Shown here: positions 1 through 7,796 of the stretch, piece after piece | How positions within the stretch are numbered: the stretch's first letter is position 1 | How the letters are laid out: each line of letters begins with the position of its first letter | Assembly: GCA_007117185.1 (NCBI GenBank) | Contig: SKHA01000339.1 | Coordinates: 1 to 12,408, forward strand | DNA: 12,408 nt | From: Spirochaeta sp. | Lineage (GTDB): Bacteria; Spirochaetota; Spirochaetia; DSM-27196; Alkalispirochaetaceae | Direction of reading: 5' to 3' | The notes under the pieces: generated by a model | The model's database searches: none | What the model was told of the DNA's origin: nothing | The model's input: the letters and a program-made list of their open reading frames with translations, nothing else | Translations under genes and position numbers: made by a program

Positions 1-913
1 CCAGCCCCGCCAGGCTGCCCATGATCACGTGGACCACGAAGACCACCATCTCCGAGTTGATACCCGATAGCTTCGCCGAGCGGGAGTTCCCCCCGACGGC
101 GTAGATATACCGCCCGATGACGGTGCGGTTGGTGATGAAGGTGAACACCGCCACCACAACCCCCAGGACCACCACGATGATGGGAACACCCCGGAAGTCA
201 GCGAATTTCCAGGAAAGCATCAGAATCATGCCCACAACAAAGACGTTCTTCAGAAGGAACGCCGAGACGGGCCACAGCTCAAACCCCTTCGCCTTCTTGT
301 TCCGCCGCCCGTTGAGCGCCGCCAGTACGTAGGCCACGCTCAGAACCGCTCCCACCACCCAGGCCAGGTAATGAGTCCCGCCCACCGTCAGCGCCTCGAC
401 GCTGTAGAAACCAGAGGTGATCTGCCTGAACCCGTCGTCCCGCAGGGAGATGGGCGAGACGTTGGTCAGAACGTAGGTAAGCCCGCGAAAGAGAAGCATC
501 CCCGCCAGGGTGACGATGAACGCGGGGATCCGCGCGTAGGCGATCCAGAATCCCTGGAAGAACCCGATCCCGACGCCCACCAGCATCGTCAGGATCACCG
601 TCATCGGCAGCCCCAGCCCGGTGTTGTAAATCATCGCTGCGATCGCCCCGGTAAACGCGGCTATGGAACCAACCGAGAGGTCGATATTACCGACGATGAT
701 CACCAGCACCATCCCCACCGCCAGGATGAGGATGTAGCTGTTCTGCATGAAGATGTTCGAGATGTTCCGGGAGGAAAAATTGATCCCTCCGGTGAAGTAG
801 GCGAAGACCAGAAAGATCAGCGCCAGCATGATGAACATCGAGTAGTTTCTCAGGTTATCCTTTACCAGCTGCCGGAAAGAAAGAACCTGGGGGGTCGTGG
901 TTGTATCTGCCAT
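1..913 (-). CDS. mmsB: Sugar ABC transporter permease, MmsB/GguB (XylH-like) type, 3' end missing
   Basis: This is the membrane subunit of a CUT2-family monosaccharide importer; it forms the inner-membrane channel fed by the periplasmic binding proteins encoded upstream. The reading frame is open from the ATG at 913 to the left edge, giving 304 residues of a protein that is usually about 390-400. It is highly hydrophobic, with membrane segments near residues 25-43, 58-74, 84-96, 104-124, 130-147, 183-200, 222-235, 244-261 and 288-304. Family motifs are GNIDLSVGS (75-83) and YAVGGN (271-276), followed by KLSGI. The long loop around 150-220 before the YAVGGN region is typical of the XylH/GguB branch rather than the shorter RbsC. 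The start is supported by a GGCGGAG Shine-Dalgarno sequence seven bases upstream. It lies 13 bases behind the ATPase gene, so the two are co-transcribed. The sugar cannot be read from the permease alone. Confidence 0.93.
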   Translation of the reverse strand, partial: MADTTTTPQVLSFRQLVKDNLRNYSMFIMLALIFLVFAYFTGGINFSSRNISNIFMQNSYILILAVGMVLVIIVGNIDLSVGSIAAFTGAIAAMIYNTGLGLPMTVILTMLVGVGIGFFQGFWIAYARIPAFIVTLAGMLLFRGLTYVLTNVSPISLRDDGFRQITSGFYSVEALTVGGTHYLAWVVGAVLSVAYVLAALNGRRNKKAKGFELWPVSAFLLKNVFVVGMILMLSWKFADFRGVPIIVVVLGVVVAVFTFITNRTVIGRYIYAVGGNSRSAKLSGINSEMVVFVVHVIMGSLAGL

Positions 914-926
914 TACTGTCTCCGCC

Positions 927-2462
927 TCAGCTCAGGGCCATGTGCATAATTTTCTCCTGGGTGGCTTCGTCACGATCGAGGCAGCCTTTTATCTCTCCCT
1001 CGTTCATGACGTAGATCCTGTCAGCCATTCCGATCGCCTCGGGTAACTCCGAGGTGACCATGATGATACTCTTGCCCGTTGCAGCGAGCTGGTTGAGAAT
1101 GGTGTAAATCTCGAACTTGGCTCCAACGTCGATGCCCCGGGTGGGCTCGTCGACGATGAAAATATCCGGTTCGGCCAAGAGACAGCGGCTGAGAACCACC
1201 TTCTGCTGGTTGCCGCCGCTGAGATTCCGCACCATCTGGGTGATCGTCGGGGTCTTGATGTTCAGGGACGCTCGGTACCTTTCCGCGGCGGCGACCTCTT
1301 TGTAGGAATCCACAACGCCGAACCGGGAGAGCTTCTTCAGGCTGGAGTTGGAGATGTTGGTCTTCACGTCCTGAATCAGGATAAGCCCGAGGCTCTTGCG
1401 ATCCTCCGAGACGTAGCCGATGCCCTTGGCGATGGCGTCCCGAGGGGAGGCGAACTGCACCGCTTCACTGTGATGGTAGATCTCACCCTCGGACTTCGAT
1501 CCGTAGGACTTTCCGAAGATGCTCATCATCAGTTCCGTCCTGCCCGCACCCATGGGTCCGCAGAACGCCAGAATCTCTCCCCGGCGCAGGGTAAACGAGG
1601 CGTTATCCACCACCTTCATATTGTGGTACTCGGGATGGTGCACCGTCCAGTTCCGTACCTCAAAAACCACATCACCGATGTCCGGGGTCTTCTCGGGGTA
1701 CATGTTCTTCATGTCCCGCCCCACCATCCCCTTGATGATCATCGCCCGGGTCACCTCTTCGGTGCGGGTGTCCCAGGTCTGGATGGATTTACCATCCCGC
1801 ATCACCGTGATGGAGTCTGCAACCTTCAGCACCTCGTTGAGCTTGTGGGAAATGATCACGCAGGTGAGGCCTTCCTTGCGCAACTCCATGATCAGATCGA
1901 GCAGCTTCTCGCTTTCTTCGTCGTTGAGCGACGCGGTGGGCTCGTCAAGGATAAGCAGCTCGGTGTTCTTTGAGAGCGCCCGGGCGATCTCCACCAGCTG
2001 CTGCTTGCCAACACCCATCTTGCTGACGATCGTCTCAGGGCGATCCCGCAACCCCACCCGCTTCAGAAACGGCCGGGATTTCTCCAGCAGGGCATCCCAG
2101 TCGATGATCCCGAAGCGGTTACGGGAATGGCCAAGGAACATGTTCTCGTAAATTGAGAGGTAGGGGCTGAGGGCCAGCTCCTGATGCATGATCGTCAAAC
2201 CCATTTTCTCGCTGTCCCGGACACTCTTGAAATGGGTTTCCTGACCATGGATCAGAACTTTTCCGGTGTAGCTGCCAACAGGATGTACCCCGCTGACCAC
2301 ACCCATCAGGGTGGACTTTCCGGCACCGTTCTCCCCGCAGATCCCGTGAATCTCGCCGCGGCGGACCCGGAAGCTGACCTCGTCCAGGGCCTTCACCCCG
2401 GGGAACTCTTTGGTGACGTTCTGAACTTCCAGTATGTAGTCGTTCTGTTTCGGTGCTTCCAT
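927..2462 (-). CDS. mmsA: Sugar ABC transporter ATP-binding protein, two ABC domains, MmsA/GguA type
   Basis: This cytoplasmic ATPase energises monosaccharide import. At 511 residues it is the normal length for the RbsA/XylG/GguA family, in which two ABC domains are fused. Domain 1 has Walker A GENGAGKST (43-51), a degenerate signature around VGKQQ (151-155), Walker B LLILDEPTASL (169-179) and a switch His in ISHK. Domain 2 has an altered Walker A GPMGAGRTE (302-310, Arg in place of the Lys), signature NLSGGNQQK (413-421), Walker B IFIVDEPTRGID (434-445) and no switch His (VTSELPE). This asymmetry is normal for CUT2 ATPases, in which one site is thought to be catalytically weak. The ATG at 2462 is preceded by a GAGGG Shine-Dalgarno. 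It sits between the ChvE-like protein (56-base gap with a strong hairpin) and the permease (13-base gap). Sequence features fit GguA/MmsA as well as XylG. Confidence 0.95.
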   Translation of the reverse strand: MEAPKQNDYILEVQNVTKEFPGVKALDEVSFRVRRGEIHGICGENGAGKSTLMGVVSGVHPVGSYTGKVLIHGQETHFKSVRDSEKMGLTIMHQELALSPYLSIYENMFLGHSRNRFGIIDWDALLEKSRPFLKRVGLRDRPETIVSKMGVGKQQLVEIARALSKNTELLILDEPTASLNDEESEKLLDLIMELRKEGLTCVIISHKLNEVLKVADSITVMRDGKSIQTWDTRTEEVTRAMIIKGMVGRDMKNMYPEKTPDIGDVVFEVRNWTVHHPEYHNMKVVDNASFTLRRGEILAFCGPMGAGRTELMMSIFGKSYGSKSEGEIYHHSEAVQFASPRDAIAKGIGYVSEDRKSLGLILIQDVKTNISNSSLKKLSRFGVVDSYKEVAAAERYRASLNIKTPTITQMVRNLSGGNQQKVVLSRCLLAEPDIFIVDEPTRGIDVGAKFEIYTILNQLAATGKSIIMVTSELPEAIGMADRIYVMNEGEIKGCLDRDEATQEKIMHMALS

Positions 2463-2481
2463 TCTACCCTCAAACCGGAAA

Positions 2482-2501
2482 GCGGCCCCCGAAGGGGCCG
2501 C
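2482..2501 (-). promoter_or_regulatory. Intercistronic mRNA hairpin with UUCG tetraloop
   Basis: In the 56-base gap between the ChvE-like gene and mmsA there is a perfect 8-bp inverted repeat, GCGGCCCC / GGGGCCGC. In the transcript (minus strand) it closes on UUCG with a C-G closing pair, the classic extra-stable tetraloop. It starts 17 bases past the binding protein stop codon and is followed by UUUCC, not a long U-run. It is therefore more likely a 3' stabiliser or partial terminator than a full intrinsic terminator. Such elements commonly let a binding protein be made in excess over its ATPase and permease; that role is inferred here. Confidence 0.75.
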
Positions 2502-2518
2502 CTCCAGACGGTGATCTC

Positions 2519-3622
2519 TTAGCGGAGTTCCGCTTCCGTGTAGTATCCACTGTCAATGAAGACCTGTCGATAGTTTTCGGCAGTCACATTGACCGGCTCC
2601 AGGAGGTATGAGCGCACAACCTTGAGCCCGGTGTCGTAGGTCTCGGTGTCGAGACGGGCGCCGGCGATGCTGGGAGCGCTTCCGGAAAGCAGGGCGTCTG
2701 CCAGGGCAACCGCACCGGCGGCCAGATCGCGGGTATCCTTGAAGACAGTCATGTACTGACGGCCGTCACGAATCGCCTGAACGGAAGCGATCTCGCCGTC
2801 CTGACCGGTAACAACCGGAAGGGTGTCAGTGGTGTCGTACTTGGCATCCGCCGCCAGCGCTTCAATGATCGCCCGAGCCAGGGTGTCGTTGGGAGCAAGA
2901 ACCGCATCCAGGACCACGTCGCGAGCGTCATTGCTCAGGAGGTTTTCCATGCGGGCCTTGGCCACATCGGCGCGCCAGTTCTCAGTGGCGATCCGGGTAA
3001 ACGCAGCGTCGCTGGAGCGAAGCGGTGCGGGACCGACAACGTTCAGAGCACCGCTCTGCACGTAGGGGCGCAGGATCGACATGGCGCCGTCAAAGAAGAA
3101 GTTGGCGTTGTTGTCGGTAGGGGAACCGGCAAAGAGGGTGATGTTCTTGGGGCTGCTGCTGCTGACGTTAGCCAGATCCAGCGCCTCGGCGATGGCCCGT
3201 CCCTGAAACTCACCAACCTTGAAGTTATCAAAGGTGATGTAGTAGTCGTAGGCGTCGGAACCGGTGATCAGGCGGTCGTAGGCAATAACGATGATTCCGT
3301 CTTCAGCGGCTTCACGAACGACGGAATTGACCCCTTCGTTGATGTTGCCGACGATCAGCAGGCGGGCGCCCTTGGTGATGAAGTCCTGAATCTGCTGGTT
3401 CTGACGACCCTGGTCGGCGTCGCCGTAGGTCACCTCAGCGCGATATCCCGCAGCCTGAGCGCCAGCGAGGAGCGCTGCTCCGTCACGCTGCCAGCGTTCC
3501 ACATGGGTTTCCGGCATGGCGATACCGATGTCCAGCCCTGCCCGGGATTCGGCGGCGCCGCTTGCGAAGACCATGCCCGCTACCATCAGCAGGGCAAGAG
3601 ACAACAGTGCAATTCGTTTCAT
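2519..3622 (-). CDS. chvE: ChvE-like periplasmic sugar-binding protein
   Basis: This is a secreted substrate-binding protein of 367 residues that delivers aldoses to the MmsA/MmsB transporter. The start is set at the ATG at 3622, because AAAGGAG lies seven bases upstream and a clean signal peptide follows: positive MKR, a hydrophobic core to about residue 18, and a cleavage region near 20-26. A longer in-frame start at 3706 would put 28 unrelated residues before the signal peptide. The mature chain follows Agrobacterium ChvE closely as I remember it: GIAMP (33-37), RWQRDG (43-48), AYDRL (114-118), TFDNFKVG (130-137), GSPTDNNA (166-173), APND (243-246), GQD (273-275), TVFKDTR (292-298) and a C-terminal VxxENYRQVxxDxGYY pattern. 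The sugar-contact positions of the family (R43, R117, D170/N171/N172, N245, D275, K296) are kept. The likely ligands are monosaccharides such as arabinose, galactose, glucose or xylose; the exact one cannot be told. Confidence 0.93.
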   Translation of the reverse strand: MKRIALLSLALLMVAGMVFASGAAESRAGLDIGIAMPETHVERWQRDGAALLAGAQAAGYRAEVTYGDADQGRQNQQIQDFITKGARLLIVGNINEGVNSVVREAAEDGIIVIAYDRLITGSDAYDYYITFDNFKVGEFQGRAIAEALDLANVSSSSPKNITLFAGSPTDNNANFFFDGAMSILRPYVQSGALNVVGPAPLRSSDAAFTRIATENWRADVAKARMENLLSNDARDVVLDAVLAPNDTLARAIIEALAADAKYDTTDTLPVVTGQDGEIASVQAIRDGRQYMTVFKDTRDLAAGAVALADALLSGSAPSIAGARLDTETYDTGLKVVRSYLLEPVNVTAENYRQVFIDSGYYTEAELR

Positions 3623-3640
3623 AAAACACTCCTTTGTGTG

Positions 3641-3652
3641 TGGTTTGTACCA
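3641..3652. promoter_or_regulatory. Possible operator palindrome upstream of the ChvE-like gene
   Basis: TGGT-TTGT-ACCA is a 4+4 inverted repeat with a 4-base centre. It lies about 20 bases upstream of the ChvE-like start codon, just ahead of its Shine-Dalgarno and downstream of the candidate promoter. It could be a repressor or regulator site, but it is short and single, so chance is possible. Confidence 0.2.
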
Positions 3653-3671
3653 GTGTGGGGGGAGTGAGGGG

Positions 3672-3698
3672 ATAGTACTACAGGAAAGATCTGCACAA
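3672..3698 (-). promoter_or_regulatory. Weak promoter candidate for the ChvE-like/mmsA/mmsB genes
   Basis: Read on the minus strand, TTGTGC (3693-3698) and TACTAT (3672-3677) resemble -35 and -10 boxes, but the spacer is only 15 bases. A start site near 3665 would give a leader of about 43 bases. A weak -35 or short spacer would fit a promoter that needs an activator such as the YesN-type regulator encoded upstream. This is inference; the 145-base gap may instead be transcribed only from the upstream operon. Confidence 0.25.
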
Positions 3699-3733
3699 CT
3701 GCGCACACCGCCGACAAAGGATGCGTCGAAACG

Positions 3734-3750
3734 AGCCCCGCAGCGGGGCT
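3734..3750 (-). promoter_or_regulatory. Stem-loop downstream of the XylF-like gene
   Basis: AGCCCCG and CGGGGCT form a perfect 7-bp stem around a three-base loop. It lies 17 bases past the TAA stop of the XylF-like lipoprotein gene. In the transcript it is followed by CGUUUCG, with no U-run. It may be a weak terminator or a 3' end stabiliser that separates the sensing half of the operon from the transport half. Confidence 0.5.
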
Positions 3751-3767
3751 ATAGCACTGAACGTACC

Positions 3768-4823
3768 TTAATTCTGTCCAGTTACCGTACGGTACACGTC
3801 GTCGGCGCTGTGAAAGCCATCGCGGATGATCGTCTCGTCCATGTTCCAGCTGAACACCGCCCGGGGGGCTTCCATGAAGTAGGGGATATCCGTGCCGCTG
3901 CCGTTGTCCACCATACGATCGGGAGTGGGCATGGCTCCGCGGGCCAACCCCACGGCAACCTCCGCCGCCCTACTGGCCAGCAGCTGAATCGGTTTGTACA
4001 CCGTCATCAGCTGCAGCCCCTCCACCACCCGCTGACTGGAGAGCAGGTCCGCGTCCTGCCCCACAACAGCAACCTGCCCGGCCAGGCGACGTTCCGCCAG
4101 CAGCTGAATAGCCGCGTTGGCGACCTGATCGTTGGCAGCGGAGATCGCGTCGATATCCGTGGTTCGCTGCAGAACTTCCCGGATCCGCTCCGCCGCTTCG
4201 TCTGAACTCCACGCTTCCAGCCAGATCTCGTCGACAATCTCGATATCTCCGGCGTCGATCCGCGGCTGAATCACCTCGTACAGGCCGCTGTTGACCAGAT
4301 AGCTGTTGTTGTCCCGGACCGACCCGTTGACAATGAGGTAATTCCCCCGGGGAACCTCGGCGGTCAACGCCTGCCCGAACAGCCGACCCACCTCCTCGTT
4401 GTCGAAGGAGATGTACGCCGAGAGGGGCACGCCCTGAATAAGTCGGTCGTAGGCAAGGACGGGAATGCGCTGATCGTTGGCCAACCGCACCACCCCTGCC
4501 AGAAGGTCCGTATCGTGGGGAAGAATAACCAGAACATCGATATTCTGACCCAGGAGGTAGCGGATCTGGTCGATCTGCGCCTGAGTCCCCCCGGCGGACA
4601 TCTGCATGATCACCTCCGCTCCCAGTTCACCCGCAGCGCTGGTGAAGATCTTGATGTCCTTGTTCCAGCGCTCGATGATGAAGGTATCCGTGGCCACGGA
4701 GAACCCGATCGTCACCGGCCGGTTGGGGTCGTCATGATCCGGTCTGACCTCGCTGTCCCGGGCGGAACACGCCAGCAGGAGAGAAAGTATCGACCCCACC
4801 AAAAAGCCCCGGTTAATCTTCAT
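3768..4823 (-). CDS. xylF: XylF-like sugar-binding lipoprotein
   Basis: This is a second high-affinity sugar-binding protein (351 residues), predicted to be lipid-anchored on the outer face of the inner membrane. The start is the ATG at 4823, with AAGGAG eight bases upstream. It is followed by a lipoprotein signal with lipobox LLLAC and Cys at residue 19. The fold follows E. coli XylF: TIGFSVATD, ERWNKD (51-56), LAYDRLI (123-129), SFDNEEVG (139-146), DNN (171-173), WLEAW (201-205), AAND (229-232), GQDAD (255-259) and TVYKPI (274-279). The positions I recall as xylose contacts in XylF are present (R52, R127, D171, N173, W205, N231, D257, K277), so D-xylose is the best guess. E. coli XylF is not a lipoprotein, so the anchor is a difference. 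Its first 11 bases overlap the end of the response regulator gene, whose last codons contain its ribosome-binding site. It could be a transport receptor or an accessory sensor. Confidence 0.88.
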   Translation of the reverse strand: MKINRGFLVGSILSLLLACSARDSEVRPDHDDPNRPVTIGFSVATDTFIIERWNKDIKIFTSAAGELGAEVIMQMSAGGTQAQIDQIRYLLGQNIDVLVILPHDTDLLAGVVRLANDQRIPVLAYDRLIQGVPLSAYISFDNEEVGRLFGQALTAEVPRGNYLIVNGSVRDNNSYLVNSGLYEVIQPRIDAGDIEIVDEIWLEAWSSDEAAERIREVLQRTTDIDAISAANDQVANAAIQLLAERRLAGQVAVVGQDADLLSSQRVVEGLQLMTVYKPIQLLASRAAEVAVGLARGAMPTPDRMVDNGSGTDIPYFMEAPRAVFSWNMDETIIRDGFHSADDVYRTVTGQN

Positions 4824-6321
4824 CGTCGGTACTCCTTCCATGATACGCACTGGGAGACTGTCCCTTGAACTTCTTGAAGATGCGACTGAAGTAGTTGGGA
4901 TCCTGGTACCCGGTTGCACGAGCGATCTCCTTGACGGAGAGCCGGTTCTCGATAAGCAGTTCCTCCGCCCGGTCCAGGCGGATCGAGTTCAGGTAGTCGT
5001 TGAACGTGGCGTCCAGGTGCTCCGGAAAGAGGCGGCTGAGATACCCCGGAGAGACACCCGCAAGCTCGGCGATCCGGGAGAGTTGCAGGGGTTCGGTGTA
5101 GTGACCCCGGATATGGTCTACCGCGCGCAGCAGTGGTACCGGCAGCTCTTTTCGTCCGGCGTTGCCGGCATCGATGATCATCCTGAGCATCCGTCCCGCC
5201 CAGGCGTCCCACTCGTGCCGGGAATGCAGCGAAGCGATCTCCACGGCGGGATCGCCTCCAAGGGACAGCAGCGCCGCCTCGCCGCTCCGAACCAGCAGAT
5301 CATCGATGAGCAGGGTGAACAGCGCCACCATCCGCGCCCGGGCCACCGGAAAGGGATTCTCGTGGAACACCCCGTTCCAGTAGGCGGCGCAGGGTGCGTA
5401 TCCCTGGTCGAAGGTCCCTGCCCGGGCCACGTTGCGACGCAGTTCCTTCACCTCACGGTGACGCTGGTGCACCTCCTGTTCCCCGCTGTGCAGAGGAAAC
5501 GCCGCCAGCGCCTCCGCGCAGGAGAGGTACAGCTCATGGTAGGGTCGGCAACTGCCGGTACCGCTGCGCCAGGGGGTGTCCCGGGGAAGGACGTCTTTCA
5601 GAGCTCCCGGAAGATAGCGCTCCAACTGCTGTACGTCCTCCGTTGCCGGCAGATAGATCAGCAGGCGCCCCAGGTATTCCGTGGCCAGACAGCGGTAGCG
5701 CCGCTGAATGACCTGGATCACCCCGGGGTAGTACCCCGATCGCTCCTGCCTGTCCGCTGTTTCCACCTCCAGGAACATGATCCGTCCCAGATCGGAGCTG
5801 AAGCGGAACAGGCGCCGATACCGCTGCCACTCGTTCTCCTCCAGAGACTGCCAGGTGGTCAGCAGAAGGAAGTTCTCCTCTTCCCGCCGGAGGGTCTCGG
5901 CGCTGGTCATTACCTCCTCCAGGCGGCGGGAGAGGCCCTCCTGGCGCTGGTCCAGGTGAGATGCCGCATCCTGAAGCGTCTCCAGGAACCGCTTGCGGGA
6001 CACCGGCTTGACCATGTAGGCAAAGACTCCCAGGGGGATGGCCCGCTGGGCCAGATCAAACCGCTCGTAGGCGGTTGAGAGAATGTAGAGCGTCTCCGGG
6101 AAGGCTTTCTGCAGCTCCTTGATCGTATCCAGCCCGTCCAGACCGGGCATGGCGATATCCATGATCACGATATCCGGCCGCGACCGCTGCGCCACCGAGA
6201 GGGCTTCGCTGCCGGAGCGTGCCGTTCCGGCAAGAGAGAACTGATCTTCCCGGGAACCGATCATGAAGGTATAGCTCTCCAGGACCGGCTCCTCGTCGTC
6301 CACAATCAGGATGGAATACAC
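4813..6321 (-). CDS. yesN: YesN-type response regulator, receiver plus AraC helix-turn-helix
   Basis: This is a cytoplasmic transcription regulator of 502 residues, the partner of the adjacent histidine kinase and the probable activator of the sugar transport genes. I chose the GTG at 6321. A strong GGAGGTGG ribosome-binding site precedes it by four bases, and the receiver domain starts directly after it; the longer open frame to 6543 only reads the kinase gene out of frame. Receiver residues are the acidic pocket DDEE (8-11), phospho-acceptor D55 in IVIMDIAMPG, switch S82/T83, and K105 in VKP. A variable linker of about 270 residues follows, with a coiled-coil stretch near 125-150. The C-terminal AraC/XylS domain spans about 395-490 (LSRIAELAGVSPGYLSRLF and VKEIARATGYQDPNYFSRIFKK), with the family ending KGQSPSAY. 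It overlaps the kinase gene by 16 bases and the xylF-like gene by 11. Confidence 0.93.
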   Translation of the reverse strand: MYSILIVDDEEPVLESYTFMIGSREDQFSLAGTARSGSEALSVAQRSRPDIVIMDIAMPGLDGLDTIKELQKAFPETLYILSTAYERFDLAQRAIPLGVFAYMVKPVSRKRFLETLQDAASHLDQRQEGLSRRLEEVMTSAETLRREEENFLLLTTWQSLEENEWQRYRRLFRFSSDLGRIMFLEVETADRQERSGYYPGVIQVIQRRYRCLATEYLGRLLIYLPATEDVQQLERYLPGALKDVLPRDTPWRSGTGSCRPYHELYLSCAEALAAFPLHSGEQEVHQRHREVKELRRNVARAGTFDQGYAPCAAYWNGVFHENPFPVARARMVALFTLLIDDLLVRSGEAALLSLGGDPAVEIASLHSRHEWDAWAGRMLRMIIDAGNAGRKELPVPLLRAVDHIRGHYTEPLQLSRIAELAGVSPGYLSRLFPEHLDATFNDYLNSIRLDRAEELLIENRLSVKEIARATGYQDPNYFSRIFKKFKGQSPSAYHGRSTDDED

Positions 6322-7796
6322 GGTTCCACCTCCATATCGATGGTAATGGTAACCTCCGTCCCTTCCCCGGGGATACTGTGGATTGTAACAACATCTTCCC
6401 GATCCGGGTAAAAGAAATAGAGCCGCTGGATCACGTTTTCCAGTCCCATTACCTTGGAACTCAGCTCCTCGTCCCGGGAATGGCGCTGGAGCATCCGTGC
6501 GATCAGGGGCTGGTCCATCCCGATGCCGTTGTCCTGAACGCACAGGCGCATAATATGCCCCGCCTCCGAAACGGTGACGGTGATCGCACCGTGGCGGGTC
6601 ACCCCGCGAAAGGCGTGAATCACCGAGTTCTCCACCAGGGGCTGCAGGATCAGCGCCGGTACCGAGCGGCTGTCCAGCAGTTCCGGCGGGACGTTCAGCG
6701 AGACGTCCAGCGATCGGGGGAAGCGAATCCGCAGGATCTGGATATACGCCTCCAGCCCGGAGATCTCGTTGCGCAGCGGGACGATGAGGTTCCGCTCGCG
6801 GATATTGTAGCGAAAGAAATGGGCCAGTTTTTCCATGAAGTCGGCGGTCCGTTCGGCGTTCTCCATGATTGCCAGCTGCACTCCCGTATTAATGGTGTTG
6901 AAGAGAAAGTGCGGGTTCATCTGCGCCTGCATGGTGTACAGCTCCATGCGCTTCAACAGTTGCTGCATCTTCATGTTCCGCAGCTTCTCCGACATGTACC
7001 CCTGTTCGATCTCCTTCTGCCGGTTGATCTCCTGGATGTACAGTCGGATATCCCGTTTCATCTGGTTGAACGCTGCCACCACCGCACCAACCTCCGTAAC
7101 CGCCCGGGCCTGCACGTCCTCAACGTCGAAGTTACCCGACGAGAGCGCTTCTGCGGCCAGAGCCAACTGATGCATCGGCTCGGTGACGCGGCTGATGGAG
7201 AGAAATATGAGGAACACCGAGCTGAGAAACGCTGAGATCGCCACCGCCAGGTTCCAGAACAACAGCTGTCGGGAGACACCGATGATCTGCTCGTAGTTGG
7301 CCAGCTCCCGACGCAGCCCGAACAGGGAGATCCCGTCGATCCGGTCGGTGATGTGGCCGTTGAGCTGCTGCATCGTCTCCAGCAGGACGGTGTACTCCTC
7401 AATCGCCCGGGCGCGCTTGAGGGTGACCGCCTCCTGGATCATGTCCAGATACGCGTCGATGAGAAAAAAGATCTCCCGGCTGGCAAGCTGAAAGGGGTCA
7501 TCGGTCACCGGACGGACAGGAGGGATCATTCCGCGGAGGATCTGCTCCTCGATGAGCAGGTCCGCCAGCGCCTGGGAGGATCGACTGGAGAGAAACTCCA
7601 CCAGGGGGTCCTGAATCCGCAAGACCTCCCCCTGGAGCTCCTGAAAGAAACGCTCCGTCTGGAACTGATCGTTGGCGATCTGCTGCAGCTGCAGCGTCAC
7701 CACCAGGATGTAGAAGAGAGAGAGAACGATGAACGCCAGCCCGATAAACGACGAGAAAATGAGCTGGGTGCGAATGGAGTTACCCAGCGGCCTCAT
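6306..7796 (-). CDS. yesM: LytS/YesM-type sensor histidine kinase
   Basis: This is an inner-membrane two-component kinase of 496 residues. It has a membrane segment at about 13-35, an extracytoplasmic domain of about 140 residues (36-177), a second membrane segment at about 179-201, a HAMP linker (about 202-255), a coiled coil, then the His_kinase domain with QMNPHFLFN (acceptor H296) and a HATPase domain with N-box LQPLVENSVIHAF (384-396), DNGIGM (422-427), GLENVIQRL (451-459) and GEGT (477-480). The extracytoplasmic part is helical-looking and shows no recognised small-molecule-binding fold, which suits a kinase that receives its signal from a partner protein. The ATG at 7796 shares four bases (ATGA) with the stop of the binding-protein-like gene, so the two are coupled. 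The downstream regulator overlaps its 3' end by 16 bases. Confidence 0.93.
   Translation of the reverse strand: MRPLGNSIRTQLIFSSFIGLAFIVLSLFYILVVTLQLQQIANDQFQTERFFQELQGEVLRIQDPLVEFLSSRSSQALADLLIEEQILRGMIPPVRPVTDDPFQLASREIFFLIDAYLDMIQEAVTLKRARAIEEYTVLLETMQQLNGHITDRIDGISLFGLRRELANYEQIIGVSRQLLFWNLAVAISAFLSSVFLIFLSISRVTEPMHQLALAAEALSSGNFDVEDVQARAVTEVGAVVAAFNQMKRDIRLYIQEINRQKEIEQGYMSEKLRNMKMQQLLKRMELYTMQAQMNPHFLFNTINTGVQLAIMENAERTADFMEKLAHFFRYNIRERNLIVPLRNEISGLEAYIQILRIRFPRSLDVSLNVPPELLDSRSVPALILQPLVENSVIHAFRGVTRHGAITVTVSEAGHIMRLCVQDNGIGMDQPLIARMLQRHSRDEELSSKVMGLENVIQRLYFFYPDREDVVTIHSIPGEGTEVTITIDMEVEPCIPS

Noticed and set aside
371..949. A 192-residue open frame on the plus strand opposite the permease gene
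   Set aside because: The composition is highly charged and repetitive (Asp, His, Arg, Gln), the usual look of an antisense frame of a hydrophobic permease.
1527..1560. Altered second Walker A motif and missing switch His in the ATPase, as a sign of gene decay
   Set aside because: These changes are normal in the second domain of RbsA/XylG/GguA-type ATPases.
3623..3706. A 28-residue longer N-terminus for the ChvE-like protein
   Set aside because: It would place unrelated sequence before a clear signal peptide; AAAGGAG supports the ATG at 3622.
4840..6078. A 412-residue open frame on the plus strand opposite the response regulator gene
   Set aside because: No recognisable domain; the opposite strand encodes a complete receiver and AraC domain. 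High GC removes stop codons on the other strand.
6322..6543. A longer N-terminus (74 residues) for the response regulator
   Set aside because: It reads the kinase gene out of frame, shows no domain, and the GTG at 6321 has a strong ribosome-binding site directly ahead of the receiver domain.
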